NCBI RefSeq assembly: GCF_014648655.1
Contig: NZ_BMRN01000020.1
Span: forward strand, 1-64,000
Length of the DNA: 64,000 nucleotides
From: Streptomyces atratus
GTDB taxonomy: Bacteria; Actinomycetota; Actinomycetes; Streptomycetales; Streptomycetaceae
Direction of reading: 5' to 3'
The position numbers and the translations under genes were made by a program. Below, piece by piece: positions 1-14,341 of the stretch; positions within the stretch are counted from its first letter, which is position 1; every line of letters starts with the position of its first letter. The notes under the pieces are model-generated. The model saw only the letters and a program-made list of their open reading frames with translations. It ran no database searches and had not been told where the DNA came from.

Positions 1-48
1 ATGGTACTGCAGGGGGGACCCTGTGGGAGAGTAGGACGCCGCCGAACT
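1..48 (+). rRNA. rrf: 5S ribosomal RNA, 3' portion (cut by window start)
   Basis: The first ~48 bases match the 3' end of an actinobacterial 5S rRNA, including the GGGAGAGTAGGACGCCGCCGAAC tail split here as GGGAGAGTAGG then ACGCCGCCGAAC, which closes the terminal helix with the missing 5' end. The 5' ~70 bases lie upstream of the window. A strong hairpin terminator follows at 60-91, so this is the end of an rRNA operon. An ORF can be read through it, but it is a shadow. Confidence 0.9.
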
Positions 49-59
49 CCTTTTACGGG

Positions 60-91
60 AAAGCCCCGTGCCCTTGTGGCACGGGGCTTTT
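60..91 (+). terminator. Terminator of the rRNA operon
   Basis: AAAGCCCCGTGCC (60-72), loop CTTGT, then GGCACGGGGCTTT (78-90) followed by another T. This is a perfect 13-bp stem ending in a short T run, placed directly after the 5S rRNA. Confidence 0.9.
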
Positions 92-250
92 CTGCGTTCA
101 CCCCCGAGTGCGGCTGGCCGGCTCGGACGAGGAGGCCGGGTCACGCATCGTGGCGAGAGGAGCGGCTCGTGGCGAGAGGGGCGGCGGGAACGGTGATAGT
201 CCGTCAGAATCTTGTGTGGCAAGTGGTTCTGAGCACCCCTGAGATCAGGG

Positions 251-256
251 TATGCT
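251..256 (+). promoter_or_regulatory. Possible -10 element of the tRNA-Thr promoter
   Basis: TATGCT lies about 25 bases upstream of the tRNA 5' end, a suitable distance for a short precursor leader. The -35 at a 17-18 bp spacing (around TTCTGA) is weak, so this is tentative. Confidence 0.35.
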
Positions 257-281
257 TTACCTCGTTGCCACAGCGCAGCAG

Positions 282-354
282 GCCCCAATAGCTCAGTCGG
301 TAGAGCGTCTCCATGGTAAGGAGAAGGTCTGCGGTTCGATTCCGCATTGGGGCT
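282..354 (+). tRNA. tRNA-Thr (anticodon GGT)
   Basis: A full cloverleaf can be drawn: acceptor GCCCCAA/TTGGGGC (282-288, 347-353), D stem GCTC/GAGC, anticodon stem TCTCC/GGAGA around the loop ATGGTAA (313-319) with anticodon GGT at 315-317, and T stem TGCGG/CCGCA around TTCGATT. The discriminator is T354 and CCA is not encoded. It reads ACC threonine codons, the preferred Thr codon in high-GC genomes. Confidence 0.95.
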
Positions 355-364
355 CAGGCAAGAC

Positions 365-397
365 GAAAGGCCCCCGCCACTCGGCGGGGGCCTTTCG
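365..397 (+). terminator. Terminator after tRNA-Thr
   Basis: GAAAGGCCCCCGCC, loop ACTC, then GGCGGGGGCCTTTCG. The long GC-rich stem begins about 10 bases after the tRNA. Confidence 0.85.
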
Positions 398-454
398 CAT
401 GTCCTGATGCTTCCGCGTTCGCTGCCCGTCGGCGTGTTCGTCCGTGCTCGCGTT

Positions 455-750
455 GCAGGGGTCGAGGCCGTAGCGGTTCTTACGCACCCCACCAGGGCGA
501 TGGCCCAGGCCTCGGCGAATTGTTTGCCCTTGATTCCGGAGATGCCGAGGTGGCGGATGAGGCCGGCGTCGCGGAACTCGGACAGGGTGCCGAAGTGTTG
601 CGGGTGAGCACCTGGTTGATCGGTTCGCCGGCGAACCGCAGCGATGAGAAGTGGAACGCGGCGGTGTCGATGTGGTTCAAGCCGAGCTCGATCGCGCGCC
701 GGAGCGCGCTGATGGACTGTTCGTCTCTGAAGTCATGGGCCGGAGTGTTT
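455..750 (-). pseudogene. Aldo/keto reductase remnant
   Basis: On the minus strand the segment near 740-600 reads RDEQSISALRRAIELG then LNHIDTAAFHFSS, the N-terminal TIM-barrel strand of aldo/keto reductases with the catalytic Asp region. At about position 600 the frame shifts and the text jumps to QHFGTLSEFRDAGLIRHLGIS, which belongs more than 100 residues further on in the family. It continues to NRYGLD near 460 and then loses similarity. The catalytic Tyr and Lys segments are missing, so a large internal deletion plus a frameshift have killed the gene. The remnant sits between tRNA-Thr and osaC and has no start or stop of its own. Confidence 0.8.
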
Positions 751-776
751 CGGAGCCTTCGGCCCGATGAAGTGCG

Positions 777-3404
777 TCAGGTGGTGGGCGGTTCAGGGAC
801 GCGCATGGCGAGGATGGCCATGTCGTCGGAGGCCGGCTCGGCTGCGAAGCGTTCGACCGCCCGCAGGATGCGTGCTGCCACCGCGCCGGCCGTGAGACCG
901 GTACAGGTGGCCAGGACGTCCGCCAGACCGTCGTCGCCGAGCATGCGGGTGCCTTCACGGCGTTCCGTGACGCCGTCGGTCACGCACAGCAGGACATCGC
1001 CCGGAGCGAGGGTCACCGTCTGCTCGTACAGTTCGAGGTCCTCGATGACGCCCAGCAGGGGCTGAGGTTCGGCCGCTGACTCCACCGAGCCGTCCTGGCG
1101 CAGGCGCAACGGCAGCGGGTGCCCGGCGCAGACCACCTTCAGGAGTGCGCTGCCGTCCTCCTGGGGCCACAGCTCCCCGTACAGGAGGGTCAGGAAGCGG
1201 CTGCGGGCGCCTTCGTCCAGGATGGCGGCGTTGAGGCGCTCCAGAACGGCCGGACCGCCGAAGCCTTCGCGGGCGAGGAGGCGCAGGGCGTGGCGGGCGA
1301 GACCCGTGACGGCCGCGGCTTCCGGGCCCGTACCGCAGACGTCACCGATGGCGAAGCCGTAGGCGCCGTCGCGGATGGGAAAGACGTCGTAGAAGTCGCC
1401 GCCGACCTCGTTGCCCTCGCCCGCCGCGCGGTAGATGACCTCGATTTCGACATTGGGGACCTCGGGCAGCCCCGGCGGCAGCAGGCTGCGCTGCAGGGAC
1501 TGACTGATCGCCATACGCTCCGAGTAGAGGCGGGCGTTGTCGAGGGCGAGGGCGGCGCGACGGGAGAGGTCCTCGGCCAGTTCCAGGATCTCCTGACGGA
1601 AGTGGTCGTCGGAGGGCTTCCCGAGCGTGAGCATGCCGATGACGCGGTTTCGGGCGACGAGTGGCAGGACCACCGTCTCCCCGCCCACCGCGGCCGCGGT
1701 GGCGAGCGTCGTACGGATGCCGGAGCCGAGCCTGCCGGATTCGTCGAGGCCGAGCGTACGCATCGAGGTGCGCAGGGCTGCTTCGTGGGCGGCCTCCGAC
1801 GGGGCCGCCCAGACACGGGCACCTGGGGTCGGCACGGGGTCCGGAGGAGCGATTTTGGAGAGCAGGGCCTTGAGGCCGTCGATGAGCTCCTCGTCCTCAT
1901 GCAGCACATAGGAGAGATATGGCTCCGAGGACTGGTCCGCGATCGTGTAGACGGCGCACCATGTGGCCAGGGTGGGGACCGTCATCTGGGCCATCAGTGC
2001 CAGGGTCTGGTCCCGGTCGAGGGTGCCCGCGAGCAGGTCGGAGGCCTCGACGAGGAAGGAGAGGGAACCGCGGCGCAGGCGTTCCAGCTCGCCCAGGCGG
2101 GCTGATTCGACGGCCAGCGCGATGCGGTCCGCGGCGAACTGGAGGCGTAGAGCCTCCTCGTTGGAGTAGCGGCCTGCTGTTTCCGCGGCGACACCCAGCG
2201 AGCCCGTGAGGCGACCCTCGACCTTCAGCGGGACAGTGACGACGGAGCGCATTCCCGTGCCGCCGAGCAGGGGGACGGCGCCGGGCACGTTGTCGAGGTC
2301 TTCGTGGACGGCGGGCATCCGAGCGGAGCCGTAACGTCCGGTACCGGCCTCCACCGGAACCCGGGCGAAACGCTGGCGGGCGGAGGGCAGACCGGTGGTG
2401 GCCCGTACCTCCAGTTCCGTTTCGTCGTCCGTCGCCAGCAGCAGGAAGGCCGAATCGGCGTCGAGCATGTCGCGCGCCCGCTCGACCGTGCGCTGGAGCA
2501 GGCCGTCGAGGTCGTCGGGGGCGGGGGAGCCGATGAAGATCTCGAACGGGTCCGTCTTGTGGCTCTCGGCATTCGCGTCGGAGACCGGTGTGCGTACCGG
2601 GGACTGGAGCACAGCACGTTCGTAGTCGCGGACGAGCAGACAGACCGTGGACGGTTCGCCGTGGGTGTCGCGGACCCGGAGATGCGAGGCGTAGACGGGG
2701 ATGGTGCGGCCGTCGGCACCCCGCATTCCGTAACTGCCCTCCCAGCGCGAGAGTTGCAGTGCGTCCACGATGCCGGTGTTGGTGCCGGGCGTCTGCGGCC
2801 AGGCGGTGAGGTCGGTGAGTTGCTTACCGGTGACCTGGTCCGCGGCGTATCCGAAGAGGAACGCGGCGTCCTCGTTCCAGGCGGCGATGGAACCGGTGCT
2901 GTCGATCTGGACGACGGCCACCCGCACGCGCTCATCGGCGACCGGGAGCAGGCCGACCGGGAGCAGGGGGCCGGCGGAGCGGATGCCCACAGGGCGCTCG
3001 GGAAGATCGAGCTGGAACCAGACATGTTTATGGGTGGGCGAATACTCGACGCCCCACCGGGAAGCGAGCGCCGCGCAGAGCAGCAGTCCGCGGCCGTTCT
3101 CACGGTCCGGGCTGCCGAAGTCCAGACCTGTGCTCTGGAGGGGGATCTCGCGTTCCGGGTAGTGGTCGGAGACCTCGATCCGGACGCCGTCCTCCGTGCG
3201 TAGGCACAGCACGTCCGCGGCGGTGCCTGCGTGCACCACCGCGTTGGTCACGAGCTCGCTGGTGAGGACGACTGCGTCGTCGACGACATCCGTGTATCCC
3301 CACCCCTGGAGAGTGTCACGGACAAAGGCGCGGGCGGTCGCGACGGAGCGCCCGGCCGGGTCGAAGGTGGCAGCCGCGCGCGCGGTGATCACAGCACTCC
3401 CCAT
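777..3404 (-). CDS. osaC: Multidomain SpoIIE-type PP2C phosphatase with anti-sigma-type kinase domain (OsaC-like)
   Basis: This 875-residue cytoplasmic regulator has, in order, a HATPase_c domain of the RsbW type (about 1-140, N box ELVTNAVVHAG, G box ENGRGL), a PAS domain (about 155-270), two GAF domains (about 290-640) and a C-terminal SpoIIE/PP2C phosphatase (about 660-870; metal-binding motifs GGDFYDVF, GDVCGTG and VTDGVTE are intact). Such proteins set sigma-factor activity through anti-sigma binding and anti-anti-sigma dephosphorylation. The domain order and the divergent neighbour osaA match Streptomyces OsaC, which is known to help restore SigB to pre-stress levels after osmotic shock. 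The start is taken at ATG 3404, where homology begins; an in-frame upstream start at 3527 would add a non-conserved tail. Confidence 0.85.
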   Translation of the reverse strand: MGSAVITARAAATFDPAGRSVATARAFVRDTLQGWGYTDVVDDAVVLTSELVTNAVVHAGTAADVLCLRTEDGVRIEVSDHYPEREIPLQSTGLDFGSPDRENGRGLLLCAALASRWGVEYSPTHKHVWFQLDLPERPVGIRSAGPLLPVGLLPVADERVRVAVVQIDSTGSIAAWNEDAAFLFGYAADQVTGKQLTDLTAWPQTPGTNTGIVDALQLSRWEGSYGMRGADGRTIPVYASHLRVRDTHGEPSTVCLLVRDYERAVLQSPVRTPVSDANAESHKTDPFEIFIGSPAPDDLDGLLQRTVERARDMLDADSAFLLLATDDETELEVRATTGLPSARQRFARVPVEAGTGRYGSARMPAVHEDLDNVPGAVPLLGGTGMRSVVTVPLKVEGRLTGSLGVAAETAGRYSNEEALRLQFAADRIALAVESARLGELERLRRGSLSFLVEASDLLAGTLDRDQTLALMAQMTVPTLATWCAVYTIADQSSEPYLSYVLHEDEELIDGLKALLSKIAPPDPVPTPGARVWAAPSEAAHEAALRTSMRTLGLDESGRLGSGIRTTLATAAAVGGETVVLPLVARNRVIGMLTLGKPSDDHFRQEILELAEDLSRRAALALDNARLYSERMAISQSLQRSLLPPGLPEVPNVEIEVIYRAAGEGNEVGGDFYDVFPIRDGAYGFAIGDVCGTGPEAAAVTGLARHALRLLAREGFGGPAVLERLNAAILDEGARSRFLTLLYGELWPQEDGSALLKVVCAGHPLPLRLRQDGSVESAAEPQPLLGVIEDLELYEQTVTLAPGDVLLCVTDGVTERREGTRMLGDDGLADVLATCTGLTAGAVAARILRAVERFAAEPASDDMAILAMRVPEPPTT

Positions 3405-3749
3405 ATGGTGTCTCGTCGCTTCCCCGAGTCCTGTGCCCGTTTCTCGCCGCTTCGATTCGCCTGCCAGGCTAGACGCTCGGTCTCGGTGCTGGGTACACGA
3501 GGGCCGACTTCGGGCAGGAACGACCACGAACAGGCACGTGACCGGACAAGTGTGGGCTTCCCCGCGGGGTGATGTGGAACAACCGTTGGAGGCTGCACCC
3601 CGATTGGTTCGGGCCTGGTAAGTTTCAACGATTTGACGTCCGCATGGTCACCCGTCGACGGTGGGCTGTGGCGGTGAGCCAATGAGGAACTGGGCAAGCT
3701 CCCAGATAAGGCCCGAGCGATACGGTCAACCCCTGCGGGAGGGATCACG
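3405..3749. other. Divergent osaC-osaA intergenic region
   Basis: The 345 bp between the divergent starts must hold promoters for both genes. I see a GGGTAC at 3491-3496 (plus strand), which looks like a SigB-family -10 box but lacks a -35 at the right distance, and a TTGACG at 3633-3638 without a good -10. No gene or strong inverted repeat is visible. Confidence 0.5.
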
Positions 3750-9236
<5,487 letters not shown>

Positions 9237-9479
9237 TCATTAATGGAGAGAATCGCGATGAGTTGATGAGTGGCTGTGCTCGCAGGGTGTGAGAGGGCGT
9301 TGTACGGGGAACCTTCTGGTCCCCCACCCCGTTTCTGTTGTGTGCACAGTGACATCTCGGTGACAGGGTGTGGTGACGGGCGGGGTGCGGCTACCATGAC
9401 CGGCACAAGGACGGACGGCGTAAGGGAGTCGTCCCCTGGGGCGGCGCCCGGTGCAATTCCGGGGCGAGGAGGACGGGCC

Positions 9480-10157
9480 ATGGTGCAGAAGGCCAAGATC
9501 CTCCTGGTCGATGACCGGCCGGAGAATCTGCTGGCGCTGGAGGCCATCCTCTCTGCGCTCGATCAGACACTGGTACGGGCATCGTCAGGGGAGGAAGCGC
9601 TCAAAGCGCTGCTCACGGACGACTTTGCGGTCATTCTGCTGGACGTCCAGATGCCGGGTATGGACGGTTTCGAAACCGCCGCGCACATCAAGCGGCGGGA
9701 ACGGACCCGGGACATCCCGATCATCTTCCTCACCGCGATCAATCACGGTCCGCATCACACCTTCAGGGGTTACGCGGCGGGCGCGGTGGACTACATCTCG
9801 AAGCCGTTCGATCCATGGGTGCTGCGGGCCAAGGTTTCGGTCTTCGTCGAGCTCTACATGAAGAACTGCAAGCTGCGCGAGCAGGCGGCGCTGCTGCGGC
9901 TCCAACTGGAGGGCGATGCCAACGGCAGCGCGGGCCACGAGAAGGAGCCCGCGGGGCTGCTGGCCGAGCTCTCTGCGCGGCTCGCGGCCGTCGAGGAGCA
10001 GGCCGAAGCGCTCTCCAAGCAGCTCGACGACGAGTCGGCGGACGCCGCGGCCGTGGCCACTGCCGCCCATCTGGAGCGCAAACTGACCGGCCTGCGCCGG
10101 GCACTCGACGCGCTGGAGCCCGGCACCGGCAGCGGCGCGGCAGCCCTTCCCTCGTAG
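9480..10157 (+). CDS. osaB: Receiver-only response regulator with coiled coil (OsaB-like)
   Basis: A 225-residue protein with an N-terminal receiver domain (about 5-125: acidic pair DD11-12, phospho-acceptor Asp55 in LLDVQMPGMDG, conserved Thr in FLTA and Lys in YISKPF). The C-terminal ~95 residues are charged and heptad-like (LRLQLEG ... LAERL-type segments), predicting a coiled coil rather than a DNA-binding domain. Start ATG 9480 is chosen because GAGGAGG lies seven bases upstream; in-frame upstream starts lack this. It follows osaA after 243 bp and, by synteny, is OsaB, known to be required for growth and sporulation at high osmolarity. Its output is probably a protein contact, since no DNA-binding motif is seen. 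Confidence 0.88.
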   Translation: MVQKAKILLVDDRPENLLALEAILSALDQTLVRASSGEEALKALLTDDFAVILLDVQMPGMDGFETAAHIKRRERTRDIPIIFLTAINHGPHHTFRGYAAGAVDYISKPFDPWVLRAKVSVFVELYMKNCKLREQAALLRLQLEGDANGSAGHEKEPAGLLAELSARLAAVEEQAEALSKQLDDESADAAAVATAAHLERKLTGLRRALDALEPGTGSGAAALPS

Positions 10158-10167
10158 CGTCGTACTG

Positions 10168-10188
10168 CCCCGCCACTCCATGGCGGGG
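10168..10188 (+). terminator. Hairpin after osaB
   Basis: CCCCGCCA, loop CTCCA, then TGGCGGGG. It is a perfect 8-bp stem starting 10 bases after the osaB stop. No T run follows, so termination is only probable. Confidence 0.55.
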
Positions 10189-10409
10189 AGCGGTCCGGCG
10201 GTACGACCTCAGGTCGAGGAACGGGCGGTTGTCAGGTCGCTCGGCCCAACTGCCCTGCCGTCTCGGCCGTTCGACGGTTCGGCGGAAGGGGCATCCAGCG
10301 GCGCGGCGGCGTGAGGACACGTCAGTTTCCTGCCTCTGTACAGCGACACGGTCGGGTGAAGCGGCAGGCACACGTGTTCACGGCCGTCGACACCGGTAAC
10401 CTCGGCATC

Positions 10410-13190
10410 ATGGCCTCACGTACGTCCGGCAAGGGTTCCCAGGGCACGGCGGGCACCGCGAAGCGCGTCGGCCGTACCGCGGGGCCGGCCAAGAAAGCCG
10501 CGCCCGCGAAGAAGACCGCCGCGAAGAAGACCGCGCCAGCGAAGAAGGCCCCCGCCAAGAAGGCGGTGGCCAAGAAGGCGGCCGCGCCCAAACCGGCACC
10601 GTCGCCCACCGGCGGTGTGTACCGCCTGGCGCGCGCCGTCTGGCTCGGTGCGGCCCACGCCGTCGGCGCGATGTTCCGTGGCATAGGGCGCGGCGCCAAG
10701 GGACTCGATCCCGCGCACCGCAAGGACGGCATCGCGCTGCTGCTGCTCGGTCTCGCTCTGGTCGTCGCCGCGGGAACCTGGTCGAATCTGCGCGGGCCCG
10801 TCGGCGACCTCGTCGAGATGCTCGTCACCGGAGCCTTCGGCCGGCTCGATCTGCTCGTACCGATACTGCTCGGCGCCATCGCCGTACGGCTGATCCTCTA
10901 CCCGGAGAAGCCCGAGGCCAACGGCCGCATCGTCATCGGGCTCTCCGCCCTGGTCATCGGGGTGCTCGGACAGGTCCACATCGCGTGCGGATCGCCCGGC
11001 AGGGGAGACGGCACCACGGCGATGCAGGACGCGGGCGGACTCATCGGCTGGGCGGCCTCCAAACCGCTGGTCTACACGATGGGCGAGGTCCTCGCCGTAC
11101 CGCTGCTGCTGCTGCTCACCGTCTTCGGACTGCTGGTCGTCACCGCCACCCCGGTGAACGCCATTCCGCAGCGGCTCCGGCTGCTCGGCACCAAGCTGGG
11201 CATCCTCGACCCGGTGTACGACCCCGACGCGGACGAGGAGAGCGACGACGAGCGCTACGACGAGCAGTGGCGCGAGGCGCTGCCCGCACGCTCCCGCCGC
11301 TCCTCCGCACGCCGCTCCGAAGCGCCCGCGGAGTACGGCCCCGACCAGGCGGAGGCCGACGCGCTCTCCAAGCGCCGCAGGCCGCGCAGGCCCTCCGTGC
11401 AGCCCACGATGAACCGCACCATGGACGCGGTGGATGTCGCGGCCGCCGCGGCCGCCGCGCTCGACGGGGCCGTACTCAACGGCATGCCGCCCTCGCCGAT
11501 CGTCGCCGACCTCACCCAGGGCGTCTCCGTCGAACGCGAACGCCCGGGTACGCCGGTGCCGGGCGCCAGGGAGGGCGAACCCGTCGGCGGGGGAGGGAAA
11601 CCGGAGAAGGGGACGGTGCCCTCGGGCGGCGTACCCGATCTGACGAAGCCCGCGCCCGACCGGTCGCAGTCCCAGCCGTTGCCCGCCCGCGCCGAACAGC
11701 TGCAGCTCTCCGGCGACATCACGTACTCACTGCCCTCGCTCGACCTGCTGGAACGCGGCGGGCCCGGCAAGACCCGCAGCGCCGCCAACGACGCGATCGT
11801 CGCGTCTCTGACAAACGTCTTCACCGAGTTCAAGGTCGACGCCGCCGTCACCGGCTTCACCCGCGGACCCACGGTCACGAGGTACGAGGTGGAGCTCGGC
11901 CCCGCGGTGAAGGTCGAGCGGATCACCGCGCTCGCCAAGAACATCGCGTACGCAGTCGCCAGCCCCGACGTCCGGATCATCTCTCCGATCCCGGGCAAGT
12001 CGGCGGTCGGCATCGAGATCCCCAACACCGACCGGGAGATGGTCAACCTCGGCGATGTGCTGCGCCTCGCGGACGCCGCCGAGGACGACCATCCGATGCT
12101 GGTCGCGCTCGGCAAGGACGTCGAGGGCGGATATGTGATGGCCAACCTGGCGAAGATGCCGCACGTGCTGGTGGCCGGTGCGACCGGTTCCGGCAAGTCG
12201 TCCTGCATCAACTGTCTGATCACCTCGGTCATGGTGCGGGCGACGCCGGACGACGTACGGATGGTGCTGGTCGACCCCAAGCGGGTCGAGCTGACCGCGT
12301 ACGAGGGCATCCCGCACCTGATCACGCCGATCATCACCAATCCCAAGCGCGCCGCCGAGGCCCTCCAGTGGGTCGTGCGGGAGATGGACCTCCGGTACGA
12401 CGATCTCGCCGCGTTCGGGTACCGGCACATCGACGACTTCAACCAGGCCGTACGCAACGGCAAGGTCAAGCCGCCGGAGGGCAGCGAGCGCGAGCTCTCG
12501 CCGTACCCGTATCTGCTGGTGATCGTCGACGAGCTGGCCGACCTGATGATGGTCGCTCCCCGTGATGTGGAGGACGCCATCGTCCGTATCACCCAACTGG
12601 CCCGCGCTGCCGGTATCCACCTGGTGCTTGCGACCCAGCGGCCCTCGGTCGACGTCGTCACCGGTCTGATCAAGGCGAATGTGCCCTCCCGGCTCGCCTT
12701 CGCCACGTCTTCGCTGGCCGACAGCCGCGTCATCCTCGACCAGCCCGGCGCCGAGAAGCTCATCGGAAAGGGTGACGGTCTGTTCCTGCCGATGGGGGCC
12801 AACAAGCCCACCCGTATGCAGGGTGCCTTCGTCACCGAGGACGAGGTCGCGGCCATCGTCCAGCACTGCAAGGATCAGATGGCGCCGGTCTTCCGCGAGG
12901 ACGTGGTGGTCGACACCGCCAAGAAGAGGGAGATCGACGAGGACATCGGCGACGACCTGGATCTGCTCTGCCAGGCCGCCGAACTGGTCGTCTCCACCCA
13001 GTTCGGGTCCACCTCGATGCTTCAGCGCAAGCTGCGCGTCGGCTTCGCCAAGGCCGGTCGGCTGATGGACCTGATGGAGTCGAGGAACATCGTCGGGCCG
13101 AGCGAGGGATCCAAGGCGCGCGACGTCATGGTGAAACCGGACGAGCTGGACGGGGTGTTGGCACTGATCCGCGGGGAAACCGCTTCGTAG
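10410..13190 (+). CDS. ftsK: DNA translocase FtsK/SpoIIIE
   Basis: A 926-residue membrane-anchored ATPase that pumps chromosomal DNA through closing septa, notably during sporulation in Streptomyces. The N-terminus is a Lys/Ala/Pro-rich tail (about 1-60, KKTAAKK-like runs), followed by about four membrane segments (about 100-260), a charged linker, and the motor with Walker A GATGSGKSS (590-598) and Walker B LLVIVDELADLM. The C-terminal gamma winged helix (DLLCQAAELVVSTQFGS ... LQRKLRVGFAKAGRLMD) reads KOPS-like orienting sequences. ATG 10410 is chosen because the basic tail typical of the family starts here; no good ribosome site is seen, so a leaderless mRNA or an upstream start is possible. 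Confidence 0.93.
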   Translation: MASRTSGKGSQGTAGTAKRVGRTAGPAKKAAPAKKTAAKKTAPAKKAPAKKAVAKKAAAPKPAPSPTGGVYRLARAVWLGAAHAVGAMFRGIGRGAKGLDPAHRKDGIALLLLGLALVVAAGTWSNLRGPVGDLVEMLVTGAFGRLDLLVPILLGAIAVRLILYPEKPEANGRIVIGLSALVIGVLGQVHIACGSPGRGDGTTAMQDAGGLIGWAASKPLVYTMGEVLAVPLLLLLTVFGLLVVTATPVNAIPQRLRLLGTKLGILDPVYDPDADEESDDERYDEQWREALPARSRRSSARRSEAPAEYGPDQAEADALSKRRRPRRPSVQPTMNRTMDAVDVAAAAAAALDGAVLNGMPPSPIVADLTQGVSVERERPGTPVPGAREGEPVGGGGKPEKGTVPSGGVPDLTKPAPDRSQSQPLPARAEQLQLSGDITYSLPSLDLLERGGPGKTRSAANDAIVASLTNVFTEFKVDAAVTGFTRGPTVTRYEVELGPAVKVERITALAKNIAYAVASPDVRIISPIPGKSAVGIEIPNTDREMVNLGDVLRLADAAEDDHPMLVALGKDVEGGYVMANLAKMPHVLVAGATGSGKSSCINCLITSVMVRATPDDVRMVLVDPKRVELTAYEGIPHLITPIITNPKRAAEALQWVVREMDLRYDDLAAFGYRHIDDFNQAVRNGKVKPPEGSERELSPYPYLLVIVDELADLMMVAPRDVEDAIVRITQLARAAGIHLVLATQRPSVDVVTGLIKANVPSRLAFATSSLADSRVILDQPGAEKLIGKGDGLFLPMGANKPTRMQGAFVTEDEVAAIVQHCKDQMAPVFREDVVVDTAKKREIDEDIGDDLDLLCQAAELVVSTQFGSTSMLQRKLRVGFAKAGRLMDLMESRNIVGPSEGSKARDVMVKPDELDGVLALIRGETAS

Positions 13191-13324
13191 GAGAAGTACG
13201 GGCAACCGTTTCGTCGGGTCGTACGTCAAGTTGAAGGGAGGGGCGGCAAGATTGTCCTTCCAGGGGTGTCCCAGAGAATCGGACGGCGTTCGAGTCTGAT
13301 GGCGTACAAAGTCCTTTCTCCCGG

Positions 13325-13355
13325 TTGCCCCACCCTTTCGTACCCCCCCTAGACT
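13325..13355 (+). promoter_or_regulatory. Candidate promoter of the RodZ-like gene
   Basis: TTGCCC (13325-13330) and TAGACT (13350-13355) are separated by 19 bases and would start transcription near 13362, about 33 bases before the GTG at 13395. The -10 fits the streptomycete TAgxxT pattern; the spacer is slightly long. Confidence 0.45.
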
Positions 13356-13394
13356 GAACACCCAGCAGGTGGCTCACGCTCGAAAGGCGCCCCC

Positions 13395-14195
13395 GTGTCC
13401 ATCGGCAACTCCCCCGAAGACGACCGGCCTTCGATCGGTCGAGTGCTCCAGCAGGCTCGTATCGCCGCAGGTCTCACGGTCGAAGAGATCAGTTCGTCCA
13501 CCCGGGTGCGCATCCCCATCGTGCACGCGATCGAAGAGGACGACTTCTCCCGCTGTGGCGGCGACGTGTATGCGCGCGGCCATATCCGTACCTTGGCGCG
13601 TGCCGTCGGGACCGATCCGGAACGGCTGGTTTCGCAGTACGACGCCGAGCACGGCGGCCGTCCCGCACCCACGCCCGCGGCGCCGCTGTTCGAGGCCGAG
13701 AGAATCCGTTCCGAACCCCGTCGGCCCAACTGGACGGCGGCCATGGTCGCCGCGATCGTCGCTGTCGTCGGTTTCGTCGGCTTCACCTTCTTCAAGGGCG
13801 GCGACGACAGCTCCACGACCACACAGGTCGCGGAGGGCTCGACGCCGAACACGAAGAGCCCCAAGCCGAAGACCGACAAGCCCGTCGACCCCAAGCCGCA
13901 GCCCTCCGACAGTGCCATCGCCGCGGCACCCAGGGACAAGGTGACGGTGAAGCTCAGCGCCAGCCAGGGCAAGAGCTGGATCTCCGCCAAGGACCACAAC
14001 GGGCGGCTGCTCTTCGACGGGCTGCTGCTGCAGGGCCAGTCCAAGACCTTCCAGGACCAGGAGCGGGTCGACCTCGTCCTCGGTGACGCCGGGTCCATCG
14101 AGCTCTTCGTGAACGGCAAGAAGGTCGAGGACAAGTTCCAGCCGGGCCAGGTCGAGCGGCTCTCGTACACGAAGGGCGACCCGGCGGTCGGCTGA
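13395..14195 (+). CDS. RodZ-like helix-turn-helix membrane protein
   Basis: A 266-residue protein with an N-terminal Xre-type HTH (about 13-75: IGRVLQQARIAAGLTVEEIS ... RVRIPIVHAIEEDDF), the RodZ hallmark GDVYARGHIRTLARAVG, one membrane segment (about 113-136), a Ser/Thr/Pro/Lys linker and a C-terminal DUF4115 beta domain. In rod-shaped bacteria RodZ links the HTH to MreB; in Streptomyces the role is less clear and may concern spore-wall synthesis. The GTG start at 13395 has GAAAGG upstream. The gene lies just downstream of ftsK on the same strand, a conserved pairing in actinobacteria. Confidence 0.8.
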   Translation: MSIGNSPEDDRPSIGRVLQQARIAAGLTVEEISSSTRVRIPIVHAIEEDDFSRCGGDVYARGHIRTLARAVGTDPERLVSQYDAEHGGRPAPTPAAPLFEAERIRSEPRRPNWTAAMVAAIVAVVGFVGFTFFKGGDDSSTTTQVAEGSTPNTKSPKPKTDKPVDPKPQPSDSAIAAAPRDKVTVKLSASQGKSWISAKDHNGRLLFDGLLLQGQSKTFQDQERVDLVLGDAGSIELFVNGKKVEDKFQPGQVERLSYTKGDPAVG

Positions 14196-14234
14196 CCCGT
14201 ACACGCACAGTTTCCCAAGCGGCACCAGCAACAC

Positions 14235-14268
14235 GGCGAGCGCCCGGCAATCCTTCCGGGCGCTCGCC
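14235..14268 (+). terminator. Terminator after the RodZ-like gene
   Basis: GGCGAGCGCCCGG (14235-14247) pairs perfectly with CCGGGCGCTCGCC (14256-14268) across an 8-base loop. It ends the ftsK/rodZ transcription unit before rimO. Confidence 0.85.
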
Positions 14269-14328
14269 TGCTTTGTCACTCGGTGTGACGGTGGAACCCT
14301 GCACGGCAGGGCGAGTGCCGGGACAAAG

Positions 14329-14334
14329 TAGTCT
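14329..14334 (+). promoter_or_regulatory. -10 box of a probable leaderless rimO promoter
   Basis: TAGTCT ends seven bases before the rimO ATG at 14342, which puts the expected transcription start at or next to the A of the start codon. No ribosome site precedes the ATG. The two facts agree with a leaderless mRNA; no convincing -35 is seen. Confidence 0.45.
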
Positions 14335-14341
14335 TGAGCCC

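Noticed and set aside
3489..3496. SigB-type promoter for osaA at GGGTAC 3491-3496
   Set aside because: The -10-like box is good but no GxxT/GTTT -35 lies 14-16 bases upstream (the nearest, GGCT, is 20 bases away), so I did not call it.
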